NCBI GenBank assembly: GCA_002501205.1
Contig: DLRW01000076.1
Span: forward strand, 1 to 36,798
Length of the DNA stretch: 36,798 bases
From: Flavobacteriales bacterium UBA7878
GTDB taxonomy: Bacteria; Bacteroidota; Bacteroidia; Flavobacteriales; Schleiferiaceae
Direction: 5' to 3'
Position 1 is the stretch's first letter, and each line of letters begins with the position of its first letter. The position numbers and the translations under genes were made by a program. Positions 15,620 through 23,865 of the stretch are shown here, piece by piece. Below the pieces are notes generated by a model. It made no database searches. It saw only the letters and a list, made by a program, of their open reading frames with translations, and was not told where the DNA came from.

Positions 15620-17020
15620 ATGAAAAGATTACTCGTACTAGCTATGTCTTTGATGCTTTTTTCTGGACAGGCACAACTTGTAAACGGAGGCTTTGAGAGC
15701 GGCTTAGCTCCCAGCATATCAACCTACCCACACGGATCAGGAAGCTACTCCTATGACATTGTAAATACTGGCTGGAATGGCACAACCAGTCATGGCGGGG
15801 GAGACTCACTAATGCGAGTTGACGGTCGCAATTTAAATCAAGTAAATGATACGGTTTGGGGCCAACAAATCTCCGTTGTACCAGGAACCACCTATGATGT
15901 ACTTATGTGGCTAGAAGCCCGTAATCTAAGCAGTCAAACTGATATTGTGAACGTAACGATCAGAGCGGGTGCAACTGTATTGGGCACAATTGTATTTACA
16001 GATGACACCACCAGTGGTTGGCAAGACTTCCCCTTCACCTTCAATTCTGGAGCTAACACCTCTATTTTCTTGCATATGCGTCAAAATAATAATGGAGGGC
16101 CAACTGACTTTAACCTTGATGATATTACAGTCACCCCACGCGTAGTACCTTGCGATGTAAGCTCTAGCTTTACTTCTAAATTGGATGAAGGCACTTGTGA
16201 GTGGGAATTTACCGCCAACTCTACTGCTAACAATGGTTCAACAAATATCGTAGCCTATTACTGGGATTTTGGTGATGGTACTACTTCTACCGACCCAAAT
16301 CCTGTACACTACTATGCTACACCCGGAAACTATAATGTTTGCCTTACTACCTACGCTGTAAACAGCAATGGTGACTGCTGCTCAGATAAAACTTGTCGCG
16401 AAATCGAAGCAAGCTGCGAAGTTGGTCCCTGTGGAATTGATGGCAACTTTAAGTACAACTACCTCGACAATTGTGAAATTAGCTTCCATCGCAACATCAG
16501 CACTTCCGGCCACGTAATTAGCTACAACTGGGACTTTGGTGATGGCAATACCGGTAACGGAGCTTATGTAAACCACACCTATGCCAATGCAGGTACTTAC
16601 AATGTATGCTTAAGCATTGTTGCCATCGACAATAATGGTGACTGCTGTACTTTCAAATACTGCGAAGAGGTAACCGTAGAAGGTTGTGGAAAAGGAAAAA
16701 GAGCGATTAATTCTGGTTCAAGCAATGCGACTGAAGCTAATTCTAATGCACAAATGAGCGAGGGAATTAAAATCTACCCCAATCCTGGTAGCACTAATTT
16801 GAACATTGACTTCATCGATCAAAAACTCGATGCGCAAAACTTGGAGATTCTAATTTTTGACCTCTCTGGTAAAAACTACTCTGAGATTGCTGCGGGTGAA
16901 AAAATTTCCAAAAACGGAAATACTGCCATGATCAATATTTCAGAACTCCCTAAAGGTCTGTATATCATGCGTATTAAGAACAGTGGAAAAATGATGACTA
17001 AAAAGTTTATCAAGGAATAA
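15620..17020 (+). CDS. Secreted PKD-domain protein with type IX sorting domain
   Basis: This 466-residue cell-surface or secreted protein has a signal peptide (KRLLVLAMSLMLFSGQA) and an N-terminal jelly-roll-like domain (about 20-172; VNGGFESG start, TDFNLDDITVTP end) of the carbohydrate-binding kind. Two Cys-bracketed PKD domains follow (WDFGDG near 213 and 302, each ending in NGDCC...C). The C-terminal type IX sorting domain is about residues 385-466 (IKIYPNPGSTNLNIDF, KGLYIMRIKNSG, TKKFIKE). It should pass the Sec system and then the Por/T9SS outer-membrane machine. There is no catalytic domain, so adhesion or polysaccharide binding is likely. It is monocistronic and ends in a bidirectional terminator. 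Confidence 0.9.
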   Translation: MKRLLVLAMSLMLFSGQAQLVNGGFESGLAPSISTYPHGSGSYSYDIVNTGWNGTTSHGGGDSLMRVDGRNLNQVNDTVWGQQISVVPGTTYDVLMWLEARNLSSQTDIVNVTIRAGATVLGTIVFTDDTTSGWQDFPFTFNSGANTSIFLHMRQNNNGGPTDFNLDDITVTPRVVPCDVSSSFTSKLDEGTCEWEFTANSTANNGSTNIVAYYWDFGDGTTSTDPNPVHYYATPGNYNVCLTTYAVNSNGDCCSDKTCREIEASCEVGPCGIDGNFKYNYLDNCEISFHRNISTSGHVISYNWDFGDGNTGNGAYVNHTYANAGTYNVCLSIVAIDNNGDCCTFKYCEEVTVEGCGKGKRAINSGSSNATEANSNAQMSEGIKIYPNPGSTNLNIDFIDQKLDAQNLEILIFDLSGKNYSEIAAGEKISKNGNTAMINISELPKGLYIMRIKNSGKMMTKKFIKE

Positions 17021-17044
17021 GCATTCTAGCTGCTTCAAAAAAAG

Positions 17045-17072
17045 GCTCCCAATTTTGGGAGCTTTTTTTTTA
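17045..17072. terminator. Bidirectional terminator between convergent genes
   Basis: GCTCCCAA (17045-17052) pairs with TTGGGAGC (17055-17062). A run of T follows on the plus strand, and A residues before the stem give a T-run on the minus strand. It closes both the PKD gene and the LytTR regulator gene, whose stop is at 17073-17075. Confidence 0.92.
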
Positions 17073-17828
17073 TCAGAAAGCTATTTTTCCTTTTAACTTG
17101 GATATAAACCAGGGTTTACGTTTGGAGGACAATGGCACCTGATGCCCCTTTTCCAGCAATAAAGTAGAGGTTTTACCCTTTTGCATGGAGATCAAATAGG
17201 AAGGATTAATGATATGCTTTTTATGAACCCTAAAGAAGCCGTGTGGATTGAGAAGCTTCTCATACTCACCAATAGCTTTACTCACCAAAACCTCCTTATT
17301 ATCCTTAAAGTAGAATCGACTATAGCCCTGCTCTCCTTCCACTCTTATGATTTGAGAAATCTCCACAAATTCGTAGCCCAGCATATTGGCCAGGGCTAAT
17401 TTATCCGGCTCTTGATGAAAGTTGTTCTTTAATTCATCCAGCTTTTCCTCCCCAAAACCCTGCTCAGGTATATCCTTATATCGAGAAGTCGCTTCCACCA
17501 ATTTGTCAATATTGATGGGTTTGAGTAAATAATGTAATGCCGAATGCTCAAAGGCTCGAATCGCATATTCATTATAGGCCGTGGTGAAGATGACCTGGTA
17601 TTTTTGATCCCGAGTGGCCTCCAATACTTTAAATCCTTCACCATCGGGCAAATCAATATCTAGAAACAATAATTCAGGTTTTAATTCCTGAATCTGCTCG
17701 ATGCCTTCCTTCACCGATTGAGCTTGCGCGATAAGCTCAATATGGGGGCAGTAGTCCGACAGCAAGGTTTCCAACAGCTCAATACTACTTTGTTCATCAT
17801 CAATAATAAGAGTTCGTATGGTTTTCAT
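17073..17828 (-). CDS. LytTR-family response regulator
   Basis: This 251-residue regulator has a receiver domain (1-120) with acidic pocket D10/D11, phospho-acceptor D57 (LLFLDIDLPDGEGF), a Thr in FTTAYNEYAI and Lys in LLKPI. A LytTR DNA-binding domain follows (about 150-251; ISQIIRVEGEQGYSRFYF, FFRVHKKHIINPSYL). LytTR domains bind direct-repeat-type sites and usually pair with LytS-like kinases. The kinase gene is immediately upstream on the same strand with an 83-base gap, so they form a two-component operon. Targets are unknown; a palindrome upstream of the kinase is a candidate site. Confidence 0.95.
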   Translation of the reverse strand: MKTIRTLIIDDEQSSIELLETLLSDYCPHIELIAQAQSVKEGIEQIQELKPELLFLDIDLPDGEGFKVLEATRDQKYQVIFTTAYNEYAIRAFEHSALHYLLKPINIDKLVEATSRYKDIPEQGFGEEKLDELKNNFHQEPDKLALANMLGYEFVEISQIIRVEGEQGYSRFYFKDNKEVLVSKAIGEYEKLLNPHGFFRVHKKHIINPSYLISMQKGKTSTLLLEKGHQVPLSSKRKPWFISKLKGKIAF

Positions 17829-17911
17829 ATCAACATGTTCTATAGCAATGTGGAGATTAGGTACAAATCCAAATACAGGATCTAGAGCGGAATCTTTTCA
17901 TCAAATTTCAT

Positions 17912-20794
17912 TCATGGACTTAAATCAATGGGGATCAAAAGAATAACTCGGGTGCCCATGGGTTTTAATCCATCGTACAAATCAATAATATTGACCGGTT
18001 GCTCCACCCGCTTGGGATAGGCAATTTTTAAGCGATCGATAATGTTTTGAAGCCCAATTGAATCCCCTTTCTTACGATTGTCTGCCTTTTGTTTGGCCGC
18101 TGTTTCTCTGCCGATGCCATTATCTTCTACCTCAATTTGGAGATTGGACTCCCGAAGACCGATTCGCAACTGAAGCAAACCAACCTCATCTTTGGAAGAC
18201 AGTCCATGCCAAAGGGCATTTTCTATGATAGGCTGAATCAACATAGGAGGGATTAAGACCCTTTCCGCGCAAATCTCCTTTTCCACTTGAATATCGTAAG
18301 TGACCTTATCTTTAAGTCTGAGTATCTCCAGTTTCAGATAATTCTCCAACATGGCCAGTTCTTCACTTAAAGAGATGAGTCCTTTGTTGGATCCATCCAG
18401 AATACTCCGCATTAGTTGTGAAAAATTGGAGAGGTAGATATTGGCTTCCTTTTTCTGATTTCGCGCAATAAACAGCTGAATAGCATTGAGGGCATTAAAA
18501 ATGAAATGAGGCTTCATTTGCGCTTTTAGTGCCATTTGCTCAGCAATAAGAAGCTCCCTTTTATTTTCTTCATTTCGCTTCACATAGGAAACTACTTTAA
18601 AAGATATAAAGACCACCAAGGCAGCAAAGAGCAGCCATACCCCTAACCAAAACCAGAGCGAACCAAACAAACTTTGTTCAATAGTAAAACTTTGGGACTC
18701 TATAACTTCAGACCACTGCCCATCACCATTTTTCACCGAGAGTAAAAAGGTATAATGGCCTGCCTTGAGATTGGTGTAATTCACCTTATTCTGATCGGTG
18801 CTTTGCCAAAGCTCATCCTGGCCTTCCAATTTGTATTTGTAACTCAGCTCTTTGGCATCTCTAAAAGAGATCCCTTCAAACTCAAAGCTCAGTTCGTTTT
18901 CGGATGGTGATAATCTAATTGGAGCTTGCTCATTTTGGATTTGATTATTTATCCCAATCCCTGAAAAGGCCAATTTCGGGGGAGTCCGATTACGATCCAT
19001 TTGATCTAAATTGATCATCACTATACCCTTATTGGTACCAATAACTAAGGCCTGATTCTTCTCATTTAAAGAATTGATCTGATTAGAGGGCAAGCCATCC
19101 GAAATATCGAATTGAGTGCTTCGCGTTCTCAGAGGGTTTTCTGATAAAAATTCTACCCTATTCAAACCTTTGGTGGTACCGATCCACAAATCTCCCTGGC
19201 TATCCAAGAAGGCACAAGTACTAAGATTTGAAGTGAGGTTTAACTGCTCAATCAAACTCAATTCTCCGTTTTGGTAACGATAGGTACCCTGCCCGTCGCT
19301 AAGAACCCAAAAACCACCCTTTGGTCCTTGCACAATATCAACTACCGCAAAATCACTGATTTTCAAAAAGGACTGCCCAACCTTCCGATAGAGGCCCTTG
19401 CCTGTTCCTATAAGCACTTCAGCATTTGCCATTTCAGCAATGGCCGTAACTCTTTGCGAAAAACCATGATCTGCTGACGAATAAATTTCTCTACCCTCCA
19501 GCAATTCAACATACCCCACAATAGTACCAGCATACACCTTTCCGGCTGAGCCTTTTGAATACGACAAAACCCTTTGTATGCTTGACTTTTCCGTATGATA
19601 GCCAAGCTTCTTTCCCAGCACCAAATTCGTCCCGGCATAAAGAGTATCCCCATCCGTAAAAAGGGTTGGACTATAGCCTGCATTTCTAAGGATGGTATCA
19701 ATAAGAAGCCCCTCTCCTTTCTGCATTAATATGCTAACCGATCCTTTAAAATCACTGCATACTATATCCTCATTAAATATCTCAACATGTGATACAGCAG
19801 AATTATTCAGGGCTAATTCCAACCACCGCAATGGCGGTAGATAAAAGAGACCGGAGCTTAAACTATTAACCCAAAGTCCCCCCTCAAAATCCTTCGCTAC
19901 AAAGCAGGGATTAAGACCATCCAGATAAGTGCTATAATCGGTTTCAATACTCTCCTTAAAATGGAACAAACCTTCCTCTGTTGTTACCCAAAGCCCCTCT
20001 CCCGGAGCTTCTTCCATACCAACCACATTGTAATCAAAATCATGACGAGCTACTATATCAGTACCCTTAATTTGGAGGAGGATTGAGTCGATAGCCACCA
20101 AATAACTGGAATCCGTTTTAACCAAAATTTCCGTTCGGGCATTCTTATTAAAAGGGAAAGGCAGCCGAATTGTATCCTGCGTATTCGGTTTATAGAAAAT
20201 TAGGAGGCTGGTATCCTTCCTCACCGAATGATAATTGCTTAGCCCATGTAAAGGTCCTGAAAGCAAATGGCCATTTTTAAATTCTTTAATATAAAAATGG
20301 CCTCTCGCCTCCGAATTAATATGCGTAAAAGCCTTACCGTATTTATCAATCTCCAACAGTATACCTTCCTTATAACCAACCACCCACAGGGATCCCTTGT
20401 CATCAATAACAATTCTGTCGATTGAACCGGAATTTCTTATATAGCGCAGCAAAGTATTATTGTACTTAAAAGCTTTTATTGCATCGCCATCCCAGTAGTT
20501 TAAGCCTCCAAGCGCTAAGGGAAACCAGATATTACCTTCGGCATCTTCATAAAGACCCAAGACAGCATTATCGAGTAAACCATCTTCTACTGAAAAGCAT
20601 TCAAAATCCCGCCCATTAAAGCGACAAACGCCCCTATCAGTAGCTACCCATAAAAAACCATCGGAAGCCTGAAGGGTTTCATAAGTTTCCTGGCATGGAA
20701 GGCCATTTTCTACGTCAAGCTGTTTGAAAATCAGAGACTGGGCCTGTAGAATCATAGGCAAAAAGCCAAGCACAAGCAGCCACCTTAATATCAT
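17912..20794 (-). CDS. LytS-like histidine kinase with periplasmic beta-propeller
   Basis: This 960-residue membrane sensor has a signal peptide (LRWLLVLGFLPMILQAQ), then a long two-component-type propeller (about 20-610) with repeats such as DGFLWVATDRGVCRF, GNIWFPLALGG and GDLWIGTTKGLNRV. A Y_Y_Y domain (about 640-700), one membrane helix (712-740) and a His_kinase domain with H759 in KPHFIFNALNAIQ come next. The ATP-binding boxes are IQPIIENALWHGL and DNGIGRE. It lacks the fused regulator of hybrid propeller kinases and signals to the LytTR protein downstream. The frame extends to a TTG at 20806; ATG 20794 starts directly at the signal peptide. In the wider family such propellers sense glycans or envelope cues; the ligand here is unknown. 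Confidence 0.93.
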   Translation of the reverse strand: MILRWLLVLGFLPMILQAQSLIFKQLDVENGLPCQETYETLQASDGFLWVATDRGVCRFNGRDFECFSVEDGLLDNAVLGLYEDAEGNIWFPLALGGLNYWDGDAIKAFKYNNTLLRYIRNSGSIDRIVIDDKGSLWVVGYKEGILLEIDKYGKAFTHINSEARGHFYIKEFKNGHLLSGPLHGLSNYHSVRKDTSLLIFYKPNTQDTIRLPFPFNKNARTEILVKTDSSYLVAIDSILLQIKGTDIVARHDFDYNVVGMEEAPGEGLWVTTEEGLFHFKESIETDYSTYLDGLNPCFVAKDFEGGLWVNSLSSGLFYLPPLRWLELALNNSAVSHVEIFNEDIVCSDFKGSVSILMQKGEGLLIDTILRNAGYSPTLFTDGDTLYAGTNLVLGKKLGYHTEKSSIQRVLSYSKGSAGKVYAGTIVGYVELLEGREIYSSADHGFSQRVTAIAEMANAEVLIGTGKGLYRKVGQSFLKISDFAVVDIVQGPKGGFWVLSDGQGTYRYQNGELSLIEQLNLTSNLSTCAFLDSQGDLWIGTTKGLNRVEFLSENPLRTRSTQFDISDGLPSNQINSLNEKNQALVIGTNKGIVMINLDQMDRNRTPPKLAFSGIGINNQIQNEQAPIRLSPSENELSFEFEGISFRDAKELSYKYKLEGQDELWQSTDQNKVNYTNLKAGHYTFLLSVKNGDGQWSEVIESQSFTIEQSLFGSLWFWLGVWLLFAALVVFISFKVVSYVKRNEENKRELLIAEQMALKAQMKPHFIFNALNAIQLFIARNQKKEANIYLSNFSQLMRSILDGSNKGLISLSEELAMLENYLKLEILRLKDKVTYDIQVEKEICAERVLIPPMLIQPIIENALWHGLSSKDEVGLLQLRIGLRESNLQIEVEDNGIGRETAAKQKADNRKKGDSIGLQNIIDRLKIAYPKRVEQPVNIIDLYDGLKPMGTRVILLIPIDLSP

Positions 20795-21205
20795 TTTCCC
20801 ACCCAATTCCTACTCTATTTACAATACTAATCTAAGCAGCAATTTGGTAAATAAAAAGGATCAAGTATTCAAAATAAAATATTCCTTAATAAACTGTATT
20901 ATTTCCGATAGATCGGAAATATAGACCCCATAGAAACTATTTTTAATCCTGAAATTTTACCCTTTATCAAGTACTAAAATTCACAGGTTCAACAATTAGG
21001 GTTCGGGGTTATATTAAAACCACTGCAATTAACCACCACGTTATTATCAGGCCTAAAACAGGATTAGTCAACTAAAAATGAATCCATTAGCTCACCACAA
21101 GGCTTTCACCTCAAACCAAATGCAGGCATTAAACTTTTTAGATCTTGATTCAAAAATTTAAGCTAGAAGGCATTATCTTGAAAGCCAAACAGCCCCTATC
21201 TCAAA
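20795..21205. other. Divergent intergenic region of kinase and YD-like gene
   Basis: About 410 bases separate the kinase start from the YD-like gene. It contains the palindrome at 20900-20921 and otherwise A/T-rich sequence without a supported open frame or RNA gene. Both flanking genes are transcribed away from it, so both promoters should lie here. Confidence 0.6.
20900..20921. promoter_or_regulatory. 22-bp near-perfect palindrome upstream of the sensor kinase
   Basis: TATTTCCGAT (20900-20909), a 2-base AG spacer and ATCGGAAATA (20912-20921) form a perfect 10-bp inverted repeat about 105 bases upstream of the kinase start. No T-run follows, so an operator is more likely than a terminator. 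Which protein binds it is inference. Confidence 0.5.
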
Positions 21206-21976
21206 ATGAATTACAAAGGACATTTTTCCCTCGCTCAATACTCCAGTCCCTATACGAATGTTAAAATCTTGATCAAGGAAGGAAATCAGGAAATACTTAG
21301 TCAAGAATATGAATACAAAAACAGCAAGCTTTATCGCTTAACTGACCATTTAGGCGCCAATGTTTCGGAATACACTTATTTGGACCATGACCAACTAAGT
21401 ATCAACTTTTATCAATTCGAAGAAAGTCCTGCAGACAAAGTATTGGACTCTCGAAAATTGATCCGCCGAGAAAATGATCTGGAAATTGAAGAGACCTTAT
21501 TCAATCTAATCGACACAAAGGAAGAATTAGTTTACAAGGGCCAAAAGCAATATGAAGATGGAAGACTGGCAGAAGAGAAATACAGTTATCCGGATATGGA
21601 ATATGTCATTAACCATCAGTGGAATAAAAACTTCAGCGAAGAAAAGGTGATCTATCCCAATGATGAGGGCTCGGTGATTTACAAATACGATTCGGAGGGA
21701 TTCCTGATTCAATATCAAGACTACAAATACCAAGGCTATTGCCAGATCATCGATTACCAATATGATAATGGTCGACTAAGCAGAATGACAGAGTACCCTC
21801 ACCGTGCTTATAAAAAAGGCTTCTTGAAGGCAGGCATCAAATTCACCGAAGAAGCGCAGTACATTCATGAAACCCATTTTGATTATGATGAGGAAGGCAA
21901 GAAGATTAAGGAACGTAAAACGGATAAGGTAAATCAAGAGCTAATTTCGGAGACCTTGTACATTTATGAAAATTAA
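21206..21976 (+). CDS. YD-like repeat protein without signal peptide
   Basis: This 256-residue protein consists mainly of Tyr/Asp-rich strands that look like degenerate YD (RHS-type) repeats: EYEYKNSKLYRLTDH, YKYDSEGFLIQYQDY, YQYDNGRLSRMTEY and FDYDEEGKKIKERKTD. Rhs proteins are far longer and carry a C-terminal toxin; this one lacks the toxin and any export signal. It may be a small stand-alone beta-shell. It is followed 8 bases later by an exported protein gene on the same strand, so both are probably one unit. The function is unknown. Confidence 0.65.
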   Translation: MNYKGHFSLAQYSSPYTNVKILIKEGNQEILSQEYEYKNSKLYRLTDHLGANVSEYTYLDHDQLSINFYQFEESPADKVLDSRKLIRRENDLEIEETLFNLIDTKEELVYKGQKQYEDGRLAEEKYSYPDMEYVINHQWNKNFSEEKVIYPNDEGSVIYKYDSEGFLIQYQDYKYQGYCQIIDYQYDNGRLSRMTEYPHRAYKKGFLKAGIKFTEEAQYIHETHFDYDEEGKKIKERKTDKVNQELISETLYIYEN

Positions 21977-21984
21977 AGACGCTC

Positions 21985-22713
21985 ATGCGGATTACTCACC
22001 TTTTGCTTCTTCTTACTTACTGCTCGCTAAGCTGGGCCCAAAGCACTGGTGACAGCCTTCAAACTAGCATCCCTAAGCACCCTTTGCATTTTTCGGATTA
22101 TCCATTCGATATGCAGGCGCGTTTAGCCGCAGCCAAACAGCTTGTTTCTACACAATTTGAAACCGACTCCTTTCATCTTTTCCAAATTGCTTCCAATCAG
22201 ATTTATTTGGCTTACGGCTCTAAGGAGAAATATCAAATCACGCAACTCAATATTCCGCGGCTCATGCATCCGGAAGACCAAAGCATTTACTACACTTTAA
22301 AAATTGACAGCCTGGGTCAAAACCAAGCTTATTTCACCATCAATTGGGAAGAGCACACTTTCTCCCAATACTCAAAAAGCTCTGGCAGCGAGGAATTTTC
22401 GTGCACAGAAATAATCACAGAGAATGAAAGTAGCTACAGCGGACTGGTCATCATTTCCCTCGAATCGAAGAGCATTCTTTTTGAAGGTATTAGCCGTACA
22501 CACCTTCTCGCGCGAGAAAAACGCAATCCCGGAAACTCGCAAAAGACGCTAAGCAATGACCGAACTATTAAGCTCCGTTTTTGGCCAGGAGAACCTCATC
22601 TCGACATCCTGAATCATGGCAATGCAGACCAGGCCTATTGGGAGCATTATCAGCATTTGGAATATGGGATGTATCAGTTGGTTGATGATCAGTATGTTCT
22701 GACTAAAGAATGA
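21985..22713 (+). CDS. Exported hypothetical protein, 242 residues
   Basis: The protein opens with a signal peptide (MRITHLLLLLTYCSLSWAQS, cleavage near residue 18) and a mature domain of alternating polar strands (SNQIYLAYGSKEKYQI, YYTLKIDSLGQNQAYFTI). There is no membrane helix, lipobox or recognised motif. It starts 8 bases after the YD-like gene and is likely co-transcribed. I can offer no function. Confidence 0.7.
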   Translation: MRITHLLLLLTYCSLSWAQSTGDSLQTSIPKHPLHFSDYPFDMQARLAAAKQLVSTQFETDSFHLFQIASNQIYLAYGSKEKYQITQLNIPRLMHPEDQSIYYTLKIDSLGQNQAYFTINWEEHTFSQYSKSSGSEEFSCTEIITENESSYSGLVIISLESKSILFEGISRTHLLAREKRNPGNSQKTLSNDRTIKLRFWPGEPHLDILNHGNADQAYWEHYQHLEYGMYQLVDDQYVLTKE

Positions 22714-22750
22714 AACACCCCACCTTAAAAAAGAGTTGTTTTTAAACAAA

Positions 22751-22783
22751 TAGACCGAAGCCTCACTAGTAAACTCCGGTCTA
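22751..22783. terminator. Possible bidirectional terminator
   Basis: TAGACCG (22751-22757) pairs with CGGTCTA (22777-22783), with partial inner pairing. It lies between the convergent exported-protein and lipoprotein genes. On the minus strand T-rich sequence follows; on the plus strand the T-run is poor. Confidence 0.5.
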
Positions 22784-22807
22784 TTAGAAGTAAATATTAT
22801 TCTATAA

Positions 22808-23563
22808 TTATCTACCTACCTTTTTCTCAAGGTATTCTCTCATTTTGGTAACAGCTTCAGCTAAAGCCTGATCGGCTAATTCATCAAGACTGTACTTGTT
22901 GTCTTCGGCATTTTTACCAATCTTGCCCTCTGACTCACCCATGAAGCTAGCAAAGAAGATTTTTTTACCCTCACGATTCACCAGATAAACGGTAATAACC
23001 GCCTGTACTTTTTGCTTGTGAAAACCTGCAGAGGAAATCCCCATCACTTGCACATTAGCCTCCTCGAAAAACTGGAAAGTATTGCTTAGGATCAATACTG
23101 CATCTACACGTTCGGGTAAATAATTGAAGGAGTTCAGTACTGCGTCATCCCCTCTTTTCATTACCGGATAACCATCCGCAGCCACAAATTCGCCTCCCAT
23201 GTATAAAAGCTTATCTACACTTCTAAATTCCTTATCAATAGAAGCATTGTATTCGCTTACGAATTCTTGAAACTCGGGTGAATTAAGTATTTCATCTTCA
23301 TTAATCACCTTATCCACCAAGCTGCTGCGCTGCTTAAAAAAATGATCATGCACCTTATTACCAGGTTCCGTTAAAACGGTATCTGGAAGATTGATATCTG
23401 AAACTAAGCGAGCTTGTAATGAAGAATTATTCTTCACTTGATCAAGCGAGTTGATCGAAATAATGGCAATGTTGTCTGTGTTTTTATAAGCCTTCTTCTT
23501 TAAAGCACAAGAGCTGGCCAAAACAACTAAAGTCAGGAAAAGGAAAATTTGTTTGATTTTCAT
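22808..23563 (-). CDS. Lipoprotein of unknown function
   Basis: This 251-residue protein has a lipoprotein signal (KIKQIFLFLTLVVLASSC, lipobox LASSC with Cys19), so it is predicted to be anchored in the membrane after cleavage. The mature part holds DNIAIISINSLDQV, then a long helical region, a beta region with DAVLILSNTFQFFEE and KVQAVITVYLVNREGKKIFF, and a C-terminal helix. The later half resembles the general shape of envelope-assembly lipoproteins that compute 'abs' values on assembled complexes, but I cannot name the family. It is monocistronic. The adjacent katG is divergent. Confidence 0.7.
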   Translation of the reverse strand: MKIKQIFLFLTLVVLASSCALKKKAYKNTDNIAIISINSLDQVKNNSSLQARLVSDINLPDTVLTEPGNKVHDHFFKQRSSLVDKVINEDEILNSPEFQEFVSEYNASIDKEFRSVDKLLYMGGEFVAADGYPVMKRGDDAVLNSFNYLPERVDAVLILSNTFQFFEEANVQVMGISSAGFHKQKVQAVITVYLVNREGKKIFFASFMGESEGKIGKNAEDNKYSLDELADQALAEAVTKMREYLEKKVGR

Positions 23564-23865
23564 AAAGCTTAGTTTTTAATGGGCACTAAAGTAGATTTTT
23601 AAGCTCGATCAAAATCCATGACCCTAGCCTATTATTGACATCAGCACAAATACTTTCATTGTTGTAAATGTTTCAATCCGATAAATATGCCTTTCAAGAG
23701 CAGAAGAAAGACCTTCATTATCAAGAGCTAATCTTTGCTTCCCAGCTTTAAATTTCCGACCTTCAACAGGCTCATTTGAAGCCCCCTCACCTGAGTCTGC
23801 TAGCTAAGCCATGGACACTCGAAGTGGGGCCTTTCAATTTTCCTGAAAATCAAAATCAAAAAAAT
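23564..23865. other. Divergent region upstream of lipoprotein and katG
   Basis: The flanking genes are transcribed away from here, so both promoters should lie in this stretch. I see no clear PerR, Fur or OxyR-type palindrome and no convincing TAnnTTTG element. The frame of katG runs back to a TTG at 23776 but is not supported as coding. Confidence 0.5.

Noticed and set aside
21206..21976. Rhs-type polymorphic toxin
   Set aside because: It is too short, has no export signal, no conserved core end and no toxin domain or immunity gene.
23776..23865. In-frame TTG extension of katG by 30 codons
   Set aside because: The added residues do not resemble KatG, while the ATG at 23866 gives the usual N-terminus and a 726-residue length.
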